64,000 bases of DNA, taken from positions 2,046,001 through 2,110,000 of the forward strand of contig NZ_UHIL01000001.1 of NCBI RefSeq assembly GCF_900460535.1, read 5' to 3'. Each line of letters starts with the position of its first letter. Positions within the stretch are counted from its first letter, which is position 1. The position numbers and the translations under genes were made by a program. This stretch comes from Vibrio parahaemolyticus. Its GTDB lineage: Bacteria > Pseudomonadota > Gammaproteobacteria > Enterobacterales > Vibrionaceae. Below the pieces are notes generated by a model. The model made no database searches and was not told the DNA's origin. It saw nothing but the letters and a program-made list of their open reading frames with translations. Of this stretch, positions 53,157 to 61,529 are shown one piece after another.

Positions 53157-53275
53157 AACGCCCTGTTAAGGGGTGAGCAACGCAATACCGAAGCCGCCGC
53201 ATACCACCTTAAACACTAAAAACAACGCAAAGTAAAAATGCCACGCGTTGTGAATCCCTCTTAAACAGTTTGTTA
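53157..53275 (-). repeat. attC site 64
   Basis: 119 bp; outer stem CTGTT/AACAG. Confidence 0.92.
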
Positions 53276-53284
53276 GCACTTCGA

Positions 53285-53911
53285 TTATCGCTGCTTCATA
53301 AACGCTACTGCTAACCCAGAAGACACGAATGTGATACCTGCACCAATATTTAACCCTGACACTAGTTTAGGCTTGTTTCTAAACCACTCAGACAGTTGAG
53401 AAGAAAACACACCCATTAAGCTAAAGCCAATTGCAGTTAATGCTGCAAACCACACCCCGTAGCCAATCATTTGAGTTGTCACTGAGCCTAAGCTTGGGTT
53501 TACAAATTGAGGTACAAAAGCAAGAACAAACATACCTGGCTTCGGATTAAGTGCTGCTGATAGAAACCCAGTAGAAAAGATAACTTTCAGAGACTGTTTT
53601 TTCGCTGGTTCCAGTGAGAACAGGTTTCTCGTACGAAGTACTTTCACACCTAACCAAATTAGGTAAGCAGCACCAACCAGTTTTACAACATAAAACGCCA
53701 ATTCAGAGGTTTGAATTAAAAGGGTTAGTCCGAATGTTGCTGCGACTACGTGAAATAAGATACCAGCACCAGAAGATATACCTGACATTACTGCCGCCAG
53801 TCGACCTTGGCTTAAACCGCGACCTATAGCGAGCAAGTTATCCGGACCCGGCGAGATCACCAAAAGTAAACAAGCTAATGTGTAAGTAACAAACACCTCT
53901 AATGGAAACAT
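53285..53911 (-). CDS. LysE/RhtB-family exporter (tandem copy 2)
   Basis: 208 residues, near-identical neighbour of the preceding exporter (for example GISSGAG for GMSSGAG, LAVAF for LAIAF). Nucleotide differences are mostly silent, so both are probably functional. ATG 53911 follows GGAGG. Confidence 0.9.
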   Translation of the reverse strand: MFPLEVFVTYTLACLLLVISPGPDNLLAIGRGLSQGRLAAVMSGISSGAGILFHVVAATFGLTLLIQTSELAFYVVKLVGAAYLIWLGVKVLRTRNLFSLEPAKKQSLKVIFSTGFLSAALNPKPGMFVLAFVPQFVNPSLGSVTTQMIGYGVWFAALTAIGFSLMGVFSSQLSEWFRNKPKLVSGLNIGAGITFVSSGLAVAFMKQR

Positions 53912-53942
53912 AAAACCTCCTTGTTGCATGATTCTGAGTGCT

Positions 53943-54062
53943 AACGCCGCGTTAAGGTGTGAACAACGCGACCACCTAACCTAAACCATTGTGCCGAAAA
54001 CACTAAAGCCGATACAAACCGAAAATGCCGAGCGTTGAGAATCACTCTTAAACGCTTTGTTA
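53943..54062 (-). repeat. attC site 65
   Basis: 120 bp; outer stem GCGTT/AACGC; supplies a TAA stop. Confidence 0.9.
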
Positions 54063-54557
54063 TGCCTGTGCCAACGTTTTCAAAGAACTAGGGACGATGA
54101 GCTTGTGAACTGGAGCAACAAAAAACATGTACACTTTGCCAAACATGTTATGTACATGCACCACCGTAGTGGCGTGTACTGTGATTTTATCGCCAACTAC
54201 GTCCAGTAAAAACGACACTCTTACATCAAGATGTTTGTCACTGTCCTCTAAGACAATTTCAGTATCACTATTGCTGTGTAACGTGAAAATACCGATTCTC
54301 TCACCAACGCTAATGTTTGCTACATTTCCCGCTGACATAGCATCCTGAAGTCGACCTAAGTGCTTTAAACCAAGCATTGATACGATGCGATTTCTCGTTG
54401 CCATTAAGAATGAAACCCACGCTGGCGTTTGTTTCGCGATTTCAAGATAGACATCGAGCGCGGTTTGGTTATTGTTAGGGATTTCGCGTGAAAAGCTATC
54501 AGCGAAATAAGCCCCTTCGGCATAATCAAACAACTCAGAATGTTTTGGAATTGACAT
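54060..54557 (-). CDS. DUF2867 family protein
   Basis: 165 residues with the DUF2867 pattern: YFADSFSREI, TPAWVSFLMATRNRIVSMLGL, ISVGERIGIFTL and the C-terminal NMFGKVYMFFVAPVHKLIVPSSL. Soluble START/lipid-binding-like fold suspected; function unknown. ATG 54557 after GGGAGAAAT; the longer frame starts near attC 66. Confidence 0.85.
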   Translation of the reverse strand: MSIPKHSELFDYAEGAYFADSFSREIPNNNQTALDVYLEIAKQTPAWVSFLMATRNRIVSMLGLKHLGRLQDAMSAGNVANISVGERIGIFTLHSNSDTEIVLEDSDKHLDVRVSFLLDVVGDKITVHATTVVHVHNMFGKVYMFFVAPVHKLIVPSSLKTLAQA

Positions 54558-54577
54558 GTATTTCTCCCAAAAGGCAT

Positions 54578-54699
54578 AACGCCCAATTAAGGGGTGAACA
54601 ACGCCTCCACCCAAACCTAAAGTATTGTGCCATAAACACTAAATTTGAAGTAGAAGCAAAAATGCCAAGCGTTGTGAATCCCTCTTAAATTGCTTGTTA
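54578..54699 (-). repeat. attC site 66
   Basis: 122 bp; outer stem CAATT/AATTG; supplies a TAA stop. Confidence 0.9.
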
Positions 54700-55131
54700 T
54701 AAGCGTGGTTTGAGCATGTGCACGAACTGTTCATCCTGCCCTGTAACCTCAAAGCCAAACCTTTTGTAAAGTTGCCCTACTCGGTTTCCTTGTAAGTAGC
54801 AAAGCGTTATCGGTAACGACTTTTGTTCAGCAAGCTCAATGACCGCTTTTAATACTTGGCTACCAATTCCTTTACCCTGATATTCTGGTAATAGGAAAAA
54901 GCGACCAAAGTACAGATGCTCAGAATGATACTGCACCAAGTAACTGCCCACTGCGGTTCCATCGACTTCGATTATGGTTGGCTTTTCTTCGACCCACTCA
55001 TTGTGATGAATTTCTCTTTGAACACTTTCGTCCCAACCAAATACAGCTTTGATTGGTTCAAATTCTGCTGATTTCTTAAGTTCGAATAGGAACTCATAGT
55101 CACTATTTTCAGCTTTACGGGTTTCGTACAC
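54697..55131 (-). CDS. GNAT-family N-acetyltransferase
   Basis: 144 residues: RFFLLPEYQGKGIGSQVLKAVIELAEQK (acetyl-CoA loop QGKGIG) and LCYLQGNRVGQLYKRFGFEV. The start is GTG 55131 with GGAGAG upstream. Substrate unknown. Confidence 0.88.
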   Translation of the reverse strand: MYETRKAENSDYEFLFELKKSAEFEPIKAVFGWDESVQREIHHNEWVEEKPTIIEVDGTAVGSYLVQYHSEHLYFGRFFLLPEYQGKGIGSQVLKAVIELAEQKSLPITLCYLQGNRVGQLYKRFGFEVTGQDEQFVHMLKPRL

Positions 55132-55167
55132 CTAACTCTCCAAACCTACAACTACGGATAAGCTTAT

Positions 55168-55286
55168 AACGCCCTGTTAAGGTGTGAGCAACGCATTACC
55201 GATGCCGCCGCATACTACCTTAAACACTAAAATCAACGCATAGTAAAAATGCCACGCGTTGCGAATCACTCTTGAACAGTTTGTTA
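55168..55286 (-). repeat. attC site 67
   Basis: 119 bp; outer stem CTGTT/AACAG. Confidence 0.92.
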
Positions 55287-55355
55287 TGTGCGCTTGTACA
55301 GCGTATTCAATACATTAACAGTTAAGGGCCTAACCTTGTGTTGCGCACAAAAAGA

Positions 55356-55562
55356 TCAATTGTGTGCATTCAACGGCGTTTTTTTAAAGTACAACAAGGC
55401 TAAGAAAATGAAATTTAATGGCGGGATAAATGCGAATATAAATCCAAAAATTGCCCCTGCTACACCTTTATTCAGCTTCCTTTCACCTAAAAAGAATCCA
55501 ATTATTGAGTTGACCACTGCATAAACAATAAAGATCAGTAGAGGTAAATAAATCGCGTGCAT
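55356..55562 (-). CDS. Small two-helix membrane protein
   Basis: 68 residues: two transmembrane helices (about 5-25 and 35-58) joined by a short basic loop GERKLNKG. ATG 55562 has AAAGGA upstream. Unknown function. Confidence 0.62.
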   Translation of the reverse strand: MHAIYLPLLIFIVYAVVNSIIGFFLGERKLNKGVAGAIFGFIFAFIPPLNFIFLALLYFKKTPLNAHN

Positions 55563-55622
55563 AATAAATCCTTTTAAAATAAACACTGTGAGAACGTTAT
55601 AACTTGCTTTACCTTAGCACAT

Positions 55623-55712
55623 AACGCCGCATTAAGGTGTGAGCGACGCTTGGCTATACTTGAGCGAAGCGAAACTGCCAAGCGTTGCGAATCACTCTTA
55701 AATGCTTTGTTA
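55623..55712 (-). repeat. attC site 68 (short form)
   Basis: 90 bp; outer stem GCATT/AATGC. Confidence 0.9.
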
Positions 55713-55725
55713 GCCCTGTGGTTGA

Positions 55726-56247
55726 CTAGTACATATAACCTAGCCAATCAAAATGTCCAACACCCCACGCCTTATCTCTGAGTGGTTTCACATACAGTTC
55801 ATCAATATGCTCTACAGCAACTCCAAAGTTGGTGTGCTCGTGAAGCCTTAACCAAGACTGCATACATTGAACTTTGTTAAAGCCATTTGATGAGTAGAAA
55901 TCATGTAACTCAGATATGAGGATTATGAAATCAACGTCTTTAGTTTCGGCAAATGCCGATACTTCTGACAACATGAAAGAGCCAATACCTTGCCCTCGAT
56001 AACGTTCATCAACACAGAAGTCGATTATGCCCAGAACCTTATGTATTTCCCCACCGACGCTAACAACGCGATAGTCCAGTCCAAGATAGCCAACCAACTG
56101 TTCACCTTGAAAATGAAGGGCACGCATATGAGGTAGCTGCTTAAAGTAAGAACGACTTACTTGGCTGTCTGGAAAAGCTTGGTTTCTTAATGCTTCGATT
56201 GCCTTATGATGCAATTCTGAAACATCTATTTCTTGTACGATTTCCAT
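55726..56247 (-). CDS. GNAT-family N-acetyltransferase
   Basis: 173 residues: central IIDFCVDERYRGQGIGSFMLSEVSAFAE (motif A RGQGIG) and ILISELHDFYSSNGFNKV; a 40-residue C-terminal extension ends WLGYMY. Resembles aminoglycoside-type or general GNATs with an extra lobe; substrate unknown. ATG 56247 after GAGGAAA. Confidence 0.86.
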   Translation of the reverse strand: MEIVQEIDVSELHHKAIEALRNQAFPDSQVSRSYFKQLPHMRALHFQGEQLVGYLGLDYRVVSVGGEIHKVLGIIDFCVDERYRGQGIGSFMLSEVSAFAETKDVDFIILISELHDFYSSNGFNKVQCMQSWLRLHEHTNFGVAVEHIDELYVKPLRDKAWGVGHFDWLGYMY

Positions 56248-56268
56248 ATCGTTTCCTCGAAAAGGGCT

Positions 56269-56387
56269 AACGCCCTGTTAAGGTGTGAGCAACGCAATAC
56301 AAAAGCCGCCGTATACCATCTTAAACACTAAACTCAACGCATAGTAAAAATGCCACGCGTTGCGAATCACTCTTAAACAGTTTGTTA
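56269..56387 (-). repeat. attC site 69
   Basis: 119 bp; outer stem CTGTT/AACAG. Confidence 0.92.
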
Positions 56388-56598
56388 GGCAAACGCGTGT
56401 GTGCGGTCATGTATTTGAGTTTTTTCATATCAATGTGATTCCAATGTGCAAAGTTGCTATCTAGATTCAACCAATTTTGGTTGTTTAGCAATGATATCAA
56501 TGTTCACTTGAGCTGTGTTATTGTAAACTTCCCTTACATTGACAACACACGTGCGCCCTGGTTGTAGGGCACCACAAGTGAATTGAGTTGAATTCATA
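56388..56598 (+). promoter_or_regulatory. Leader of AAA ATPase cassette
   Basis: 211 bp that must hold the promoter for the plus-strand pair, because the array is read in the other direction. A TTGACA hexamer is at 56539-56544 with a poor -10 match (TTGTAG) 17 bp later. GCCCT / AGGGC can form a hairpin near 56553-56569. A minus-strand frame of 46 codons (56457-56597) is also open here. Confidence 0.4.
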
Positions 56599-57729
56599 AT
56601 GCTACTAAAGATTTCAGTCGAAAACTTCCACAGTTTCAAAAACAAAGTTGAATTGGACTTTACATCCAAAGATGGAGCTAACTTTCAGAAAACTAAATTT
56701 GGCAATGTGGCACCAGTAACAGCAATATTTGGAAAAAATGCATCAGGAAAAACTAACTTTCTAAAAAGTCTGAACTTTCTTAGAGGGTTTTGTGGTGGGA
56801 GAAGTTCCAATAACACTATCGATTCTATCAAGACGTTTCTGTTTAATAGTGACCCAACCAAATTTGAAGTCGAATTCTTCGAGGATGAACAACTGTTCAA
56901 CTACAAACTAGTAGTCGATTCAAGCTCATCGGTATCTGAGTCTTTGTGGGTTGAAGATAAGTTGGTAATGAAGAGAGAAGGAACAAAAATAAACCTTGTC
57001 GATACTAACCATAAGTCGATAGAGATGCCGGTGCCTAGAGATCTATCTGCTATTAGGCATGCTGAGCGAAACTTGGACGGTGAATACAATTATATAAACT
57101 CTGTTTCGAAATTCTTTTATTGTATCGAGTCAAACGTTTACCATAATTCATTTAATATTGACAACACAAGTGTCTACAATATTTCGAGACGTCTAGCTAA
57201 AGATAAATTTTCATTTGGCTTGACAGAAAAGCTACTGACGCAATTTGACCCATCTTTAAAGAGAATCGAACTAAATAAACGAGAATTTAAAGATAGAGAA
57301 CAATTTTATCCTGTCTTCTACCATAAAAGTGGCAATCAAGAATTTGCTGTGTCTTTAGACCAGGAGTCAAGTGCAATCAAACGATTATATGGGATTTTAC
57401 CTCTAGTTTTATTCGTTAGTGCTGTTGGTGGAGTGCTAGTTATTGATGAGCTTGAATCTCACCTTCACCCTCAAATTGTTAATAAATTACTAGAGCTATT
57501 TCTTAAATTCAACTCTAATAATGCCCAATTAATATTTACCACCCACCAAGTATTACTTATGGATATACTTCCTAAAGATGCTATTTGGATTGCTGAGAAG
57601 GAAGATTGTGGTAGTAATATGACGAAACTTGTCGATAGAATGGCAGAAGGGAGCATAGATATTAATGATATTAGTGGCAACTATCTTTCAGGGAGATTTG
57701 ACATAACTAAGGCTAATATAAAAAAGTAG
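56599..57729 (+). CDS. AAA-family ATPase (AAA_15/AAA_21, OLD/RloC-like)
   Basis: 376 residues. N-terminal LLKISVENFHSFKNKVELDF is the ABC/SMC-type entry strand; Walker A is FGKNASGKTNF (residues 47-57), the signature region precedes residue 270, Walker B is GVLVIDELESHLHPQIV (residues 277-293), and the switch His lies in LIFTTHQ. This ATPase class drives many antiphage systems (AbiL-, Septu-, retron- and RloC-like). Plus-strand, with the downstream coiled-coil gene nine bases away. Its codon use is AT-rich compared with neighbours. Confidence 0.85.
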   Translation: MLLKISVENFHSFKNKVELDFTSKDGANFQKTKFGNVAPVTAIFGKNASGKTNFLKSLNFLRGFCGGRSSNNTIDSIKTFLFNSDPTKFEVEFFEDEQLFNYKLVVDSSSSVSESLWVEDKLVMKREGTKINLVDTNHKSIEMPVPRDLSAIRHAERNLDGEYNYINSVSKFFYCIESNVYHNSFNIDNTSVYNISRRLAKDKFSFGLTEKLLTQFDPSLKRIELNKREFKDREQFYPVFYHKSGNQEFAVSLDQESSAIKRLYGILPLVLFVSAVGGVLVIDELESHLHPQIVNKLLELFLKFNSNNAQLIFTTHQVLLMDILPKDAIWIAEKEDCGSNMTKLVDRMAEGSIDINDISGNYLSGRFDITKANIKK

Positions 57730-57738
57730 TATATACAC

Positions 57739-58611
57739 ATGAATCATTTAAAATATTTAGTTTTGGTTTGTTTGTTTTTAACTAATTATTCAAACGCACA
57801 ATATGCATCTAGTGACTTTGTAGATAGAAGTAGTTTAAAAATAAATTACATAGAAATTACCCAGGAAGAAGCTATTAAAAAATACAACCTTCCAGAAGAC
57901 CTACCTACTTGGCTAATGAATGACCTTGTTAGAATTCATAGCCGAATTGAGAATGTTGATGCATTAGGAGCGACAAAAGCAGAATTAATCGCTTATAAAA
58001 CTGCGCTCACTGAAAAAGAAAAAGAAATACTTGAACTAAAAACAGCATTGGATGCAAATAACACTCGATTAGACGACATGCGTGACTTTGGGTTGGGCTT
58101 TATCGGCATAATAAGCCTACTATCTGTTATTTCAGGGTATTTTTCCTATGTAAACGCTGGTACACATGCCCGGGCTGAAGTAGTAAAAGGCGTGCAAGAA
58201 GCAAAATCAGATGTTATTAAAGGTGTTGACGATACAAAAAATCATTACTTAGAAAAAGCCAAAAGCTTAATTGATAGCTTAGAAAGTGAAACCAAGTCCG
58301 CGTCTACAACTTTGAAAAATCTAAGTGAAAAAGAAAAGTCCGTTCTAGATGAGATATCTGAACTGGAAAATTTGAAAAATGACACAGAAAAACTATTATC
58401 GGAACTAAAAGTAGAAAGAAGTAGAATATCTGAATTTGAAGAAAAAATTGAACACTTACAAAATGACATTTCAAAGTTTAAAAAGGAACTTGCTTCTTCA
58501 GACTCCGAAAAGGTTTTTAAAGGCGGGAATAACGAAACAATTAACGAAGAGCATTACTTATCCATGATAAGAAACTTTAGTAAAAAACTGGATGAGAATA
58601 TCGATGAGTAA
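57739..58611 (+). CDS. Membrane-anchored coiled-coil protein paired with AAA ATPase
   Basis: 290 residues: signal peptide or N-terminal anchor MNHLKYLVLVCLFLTNYSNA, a short domain with ITQEEAIKKYNLPEDLPTWLMNDLVRIH, a coiled coil, a transmembrane helix (FGLGFIGIISLLSVISGYFSYV, residues 115-136), then a long coiled coil to residue 250. No enzymatic motif. Two membrane segments and coiled coils suggest a sensor or effector at the inner membrane working with the ATPase. Unrecognised family. Confidence 0.7.
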   Translation: MNHLKYLVLVCLFLTNYSNAQYASSDFVDRSSLKINYIEITQEEAIKKYNLPEDLPTWLMNDLVRIHSRIENVDALGATKAELIAYKTALTEKEKEILELKTALDANNTRLDDMRDFGLGFIGIISLLSVISGYFSYVNAGTHARAEVVKGVQEAKSDVIKGVDDTKNHYLEKAKSLIDSLESETKSASTTLKNLSEKEKSVLDEISELENLKNDTEKLLSELKVERSRISEFEEKIEHLQNDISKFKKELASSDSEKVFKGGNNETINEEHYLSMIRNFSKKLDENIDE

Positions 58612-58653
58612 GTATGTTCAAGCGAATATAGTTACTATTGAGGGAGTTTGCCT

Positions 58654-58772
58654 AACGCTCTGTTAAGGGGTGAGCAACGCAATACCGAAGCCGCCGCAAA
58701 CCACCTTAATCACTAAAATCAACGCATAGTGAAAATGCCACGCGTTGCGAATCCCTCTTGAACAGTTTGTTA
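58654..58772 (-). repeat. attC site 70
   Basis: 119 bp; outer stem CTGTT/AACAG; terminal box AGCGTT; supplies a TAA stop. Confidence 0.9.
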
Positions 58773-59246
58773 GGTGCGTAGCCAAAGTTGGTAAAAGTCT
58801 GTTTCATCGTGCTTGGGATTCTTGCGCACGAACTCCCAACCATGACGCTTATAGAATGTAAGAGCTCGATGGTTAGTTCGGCTTACTGAAAGTACAGCAC
58901 GCAAACAACCCGCTTTACTCAAAGTGCTTACAATATAATCCTGCAATTTTGCAGCGAGTCCTGAACCACGAAAATTCGGCTTTAAGTAAATGAGATGTAC
59001 ATAGCCAGTCCCCGGCTCGGGTGAAAAGCTACGAAACTCTAACTGCCCTGCAAACTGACCATCCACAAATATATGGATATAGAACCATCCTGATGTTGCT
59101 AACCGGTCTAATACTCGTTCACGATAACCACTGATGAAGTCATCGAAACCATCGTAATGCCCAAAACTACAAAAGTATGCATCTTTTCTTGCAGCAACGC
59201 ATAATTCGAAATCATCAATGTTTATCTGCCGAAAAGTAATTTCCAT
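58770..59246 (-). CDS. GNAT-family N-acetyltransferase (copy 3)
   Basis: 158 residues, closest to copy 2 (26545-27021), with AAKLQDYI for APKVQDYI and GTGYV for ETGYV. The acetyl-CoA loop is RGSGLA. ATG 59246. Confidence 0.85.
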   Translation of the reverse strand: MEITFRQINIDDFELCVAARKDAYFCSFGHYDGFDDFISGYRERVLDRLATSGWFYIHIFVDGQFAGQLEFRSFSPEPGTGYVHLIYLKPNFRGSGLAAKLQDYIVSTLSKAGCLRAVLSVSRTNHRALTFYKRHGWEFVRKNPKHDETDFYQLWLRT

Positions 59247-59270
59247 ACTTACCTTTTCCTTCAAGCACCT

Positions 59271-59391
59271 AACGCCGCGTTAAGGGGCAGCAACGCGCTA
59301 CCACAAACTTCAATTTACCACCGTAAACACAGATGCCAAGATTTGAGCCAAACTCGCCAAGCGTTGACTGTCCCTCTTGAACGCTTTGTTA
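59271..59391 (-). repeat. attC site 71
   Basis: 121 bp; outer stem GCGTT/AACGC, with an atypical left inner arm (GGGGCAGCAACGCGC); supplies a TAA stop. Confidence 0.88.
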
Positions 59392-59868
59392 GGCATAGGA
59401 CGCTTTGTTTAGCACCCATTTTTCCAGTTCTTCGTTGTCATCATCAACGACAATGCCTGTAAAAACGAAATTGTTAGCTTTTACAACATTAAGTGAAGCT
59501 ACATTGATTGAAGAAATCAAAGCAACTACGTTTTCAACCACACCTGTTCCAAACGCTAAATCGCAAAGTTGGTTAACTGCAGACTTTGCCAACCCACGAC
59601 CTTGTTGCTTAGGTGCAACATTGTATCCAATTTCCACCTCACCAGCTTTGGGCTCATATTTAAAGCCACAAAAGCCAACAACATTATCTTGAAATAACAT
59701 CATATAAGGCAGTGACCATATTTCAGCCCCAGCCTTTTGAGCTTGTTGCAATGAACGATTGAGTACATGATTAGGTGGAATAGAACCATTACAAAACTCA
59801 ATTTCTTTCCCTGTTGTTCCAGTAATCAATTGATTCAGCTGTTTCTTATTTATCTGCTGTAGTTTCAT
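59389..59868 (-). CDS. GNAT-family N-acetyltransferase
   Basis: 159 residues: VEIGYNVAPKQQGRGLAKSAVNQLCDLAF (motif A QGRGLA) and VASLNVVKANNFVFTGIV. ATG 59868 follows GTGGAAA; the longer frame reads back through attC 72. Substrate unknown. Confidence 0.85.
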   Translation of the reverse strand: MKLQQINKKQLNQLITGTTGKEIEFCNGSIPPNHVLNRSLQQAQKAGAEIWSLPYMMLFQDNVVGFCGFKYEPKAGEVEIGYNVAPKQQGRGLAKSAVNQLCDLAFGTGVVENVVALISSINVASLNVVKANNFVFTGIVVDDDNEELEKWVLNKASYA

Positions 59869-59884
59869 TTTCCACTCTATGCCT

Positions 59885-60003
59885 AACGCTCTGTTAAGGG
59901 GTGAGCAACGCAATACCAAAGCCGCCGCAGACCACCTTAAACACGAAAACCAACGCATTGTGAAAATGCCACGCGTTGCGAATCCCTCTTGAACAGTTTG
60001 TTA
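59885..60003 (-). repeat. attC site 72
   Basis: 119 bp; outer stem CTGTT/AACAG; terminal box AGCGTT. Confidence 0.9.
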
Positions 60004-60014
60004 TGTGCGAACTT

Positions 60015-60287
60015 CTAGCTTGTAGATGACTGCTCAGCAACACTAACTTTAGGCTCTTTCTCTGGCGTCGACCATTTGATGATTGCTCTAAGGTTCATTG
60101 AGAAAAAGATGATATTTGCAATTATCATTGCCACACTGCCAGTAAGATAACCAACTGCTACCCAACTAGTGTTACCGCACATCATTAAAATGAAACCGAT
60201 TTTGTTCTTATTTCCAATTTGCCAAATTGCAAGAAACGTAAGTACCATTGCAACCCAGTCGATTCCATAGTACTGAAAATATTCCAT
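60015..60287 (-). CDS. Small PnuC-like/SWEET-like membrane protein
   Basis: 90 residues with three transmembrane helices: DWVAMVLTFLAIWQIG, KIGFILMMCGNTSWVAVGYLTG and SVAMIIANIIFFSMNLRAIIKW. The pattern KNKIGF...GN..W...G.....A....N..F...N recalls half-transporters of the PnuC/SemiSWEET type, but the assignment is tentative. ATG 60287 has GGAGG upstream. Confidence 0.62.
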   Translation of the reverse strand: MEYFQYYGIDWVAMVLTFLAIWQIGNKNKIGFILMMCGNTSWVAVGYLTGSVAMIIANIIFFSMNLRAIIKWSTPEKEPKVSVAEQSSTS

Positions 60288-60304
60288 TTTTCCTCCAAGC
60301 ACAT

Positions 60305-60423
60305 AACGCCCTGTTAAGGGGTGAGCAACGCAATACCGAAGCCGCCGCAAACCACCTTAAACACTAAAATCAACGCATAGTAAAAATGCCACGCGTTGCG
60401 AATCCCTCTTGAACAGTTTGTTA
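60305..60423 (-). repeat. attC site 73
   Basis: 119 bp; outer stem CTGTT/AACAG. Confidence 0.92.
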
Positions 60424-60771
60424 ACTGAGCGCCCTTCAGTTTTCGCCGAGCTTACAGCCACTGTAGCCAAAGCTGGTTTCACTAATTAATGATTAGTAAA
60501 GCTAACTCAAATATGTGTTTAACCAAAAGATTACAGTTTATCTTTAGTTTGAAATGTGTCTCACAACACCATACTTCGGCGATGTAAGTTCGCCGAACTA
60601 ATCGCGAATGCCTTATATTATTAGAAGGCTTTGTGCCGCCTTTCACATCAGTAAACTTAAGTACCAAATTTAAATTAGTCGCATTAGCTAAATTAAGGAA
60701 ACCAACCGAACACGCTAGACCTCTGGACCTAGAAACAGTATCAATGTGCTTTCGTATTTTCTGCGCCAGTT
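60424..60771 (-). other. Cassette without a supported gene
   Basis: 348 bp not related to families A-E. A 61-codon minus-strand frame (60482-60667, TTG start) has no ribosome site and an uneven composition. An ACTTCGGCGATGTAAGTTCGCCGAACTAATCGC stretch (about 60573-60604) contains the inverted pair TTCGGCGA / TTCGCCGAA, a possible RNA hairpin. Confidence 0.5.
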
Positions 60772-60895
60772 AACGCCGCGTTAAGGGGTGAACAACGCAA
60801 TGCCACTCAACTTAAACTATTGTGCCATAAACACAAAAGCTAAACTTTAAACCAAAACTGCCAAGCGTTGAGAATCCCTCTTAAACGCTTTGTTA
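60772..60895 (-). repeat. attC site 74
   Basis: 124 bp; outer stem GCGTT/AACGC; supplies a TAA stop. Confidence 0.9.
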
Positions 60896-61387
60896 TGTGC
60901 GTGCTAGACGGTAACGCCTTACCGTACCCTCACTGTCATCTGTGTAGTTACCGAGATATTCACCACCACAGTTTTCGATGACCTTTTGAGATGCGGGATT
61001 GTCAATTGAGCAAGTAACAATGACTGAGTCAGAGACAACGTGATCTCGCACCCAAGCAAGCAGAAATGAGGCTACACCCTTACCAGGAGCTGACGGTCTA
61101 GTTTCGTAGCCGACATGACCAATGACATTTTCTACGTTGGCATTAGTACCTTTGCGAACTCGGATTGCGCCTAAAATTTCAGAGTTCGATACACAGTAGT
61201 AAGTTGTGCTGGGTAAATATCCGTTTGGTAACTCGGAAGTTGCCTTAGAACGTTCGATCAAACCTGACAAATAAGCTGTTGGATTTTGCTCTACACCCGA
61301 ATATTTTGGGATACCCGAATCTAAGCATTCTTTCGCATAACTCACTGATATTGGAGCCAAATCAGGATTGGCCTCAACCACTTCCAT
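60893..61387 (-). CDS. GNAT-family N-acetyltransferase
   Basis: 164 residues: NVIGHVGYETRPSAPGKGVASFLLAWVRDHV (motif A PGKGVA), SIDNPASQKVIENCGGEYLG, and LGAIRVRKG. This layout matches the GNATs annotated as YafE/putative acetyltransferase in Gram-positive and Vibrio genomes. ATG 61387 is preferred, with AGGA upstream. Confidence 0.85.
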   Translation of the reverse strand: MEVVEANPDLAPISVSYAKECLDSGIPKYSGVEQNPTAYLSGLIERSKATSELPNGYLPSTTYYCVSNSEILGAIRVRKGTNANVENVIGHVGYETRPSAPGKGVASFLLAWVRDHVVSDSVIVTCSIDNPASQKVIENCGGEYLGNYTDDSEGTVRRYRLART

Positions 61388-61410
61388 GTCGATTTTCCTC
61401 ATAAGCACAT

Positions 61411-61529
61411 AACGCCCTGTTAAGGTGTGAGCAACGCAATACCGATGCCACAGCATACCACCTTAAACACTAAACGCAACGCACAGCAAAAATGCCACGC
61501 GTTGCGAATCACTCTTAAACAGATTGTTA
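61411..61529 (-). repeat. attC site 75
   Basis: 119 bp; outer stem CTGTT/AACAG with TAACAATC end box; supplies a TAA stop. Confidence 0.9.

Noticed and set aside
56457..56597. 46-codon minus-strand ORF (MNSTQFTCGALQPGRTCVVN...) in the AAA cassette leader
   Set aside because: It is in the usual cassette orientation, but no ribosome site is visible and it overlaps the ATPase leader; kept only as a possibility.
60482..60667. 61-codon minus-strand ORF
   Set aside because: TTG start, no ribosome site, no protein-family resemblance.
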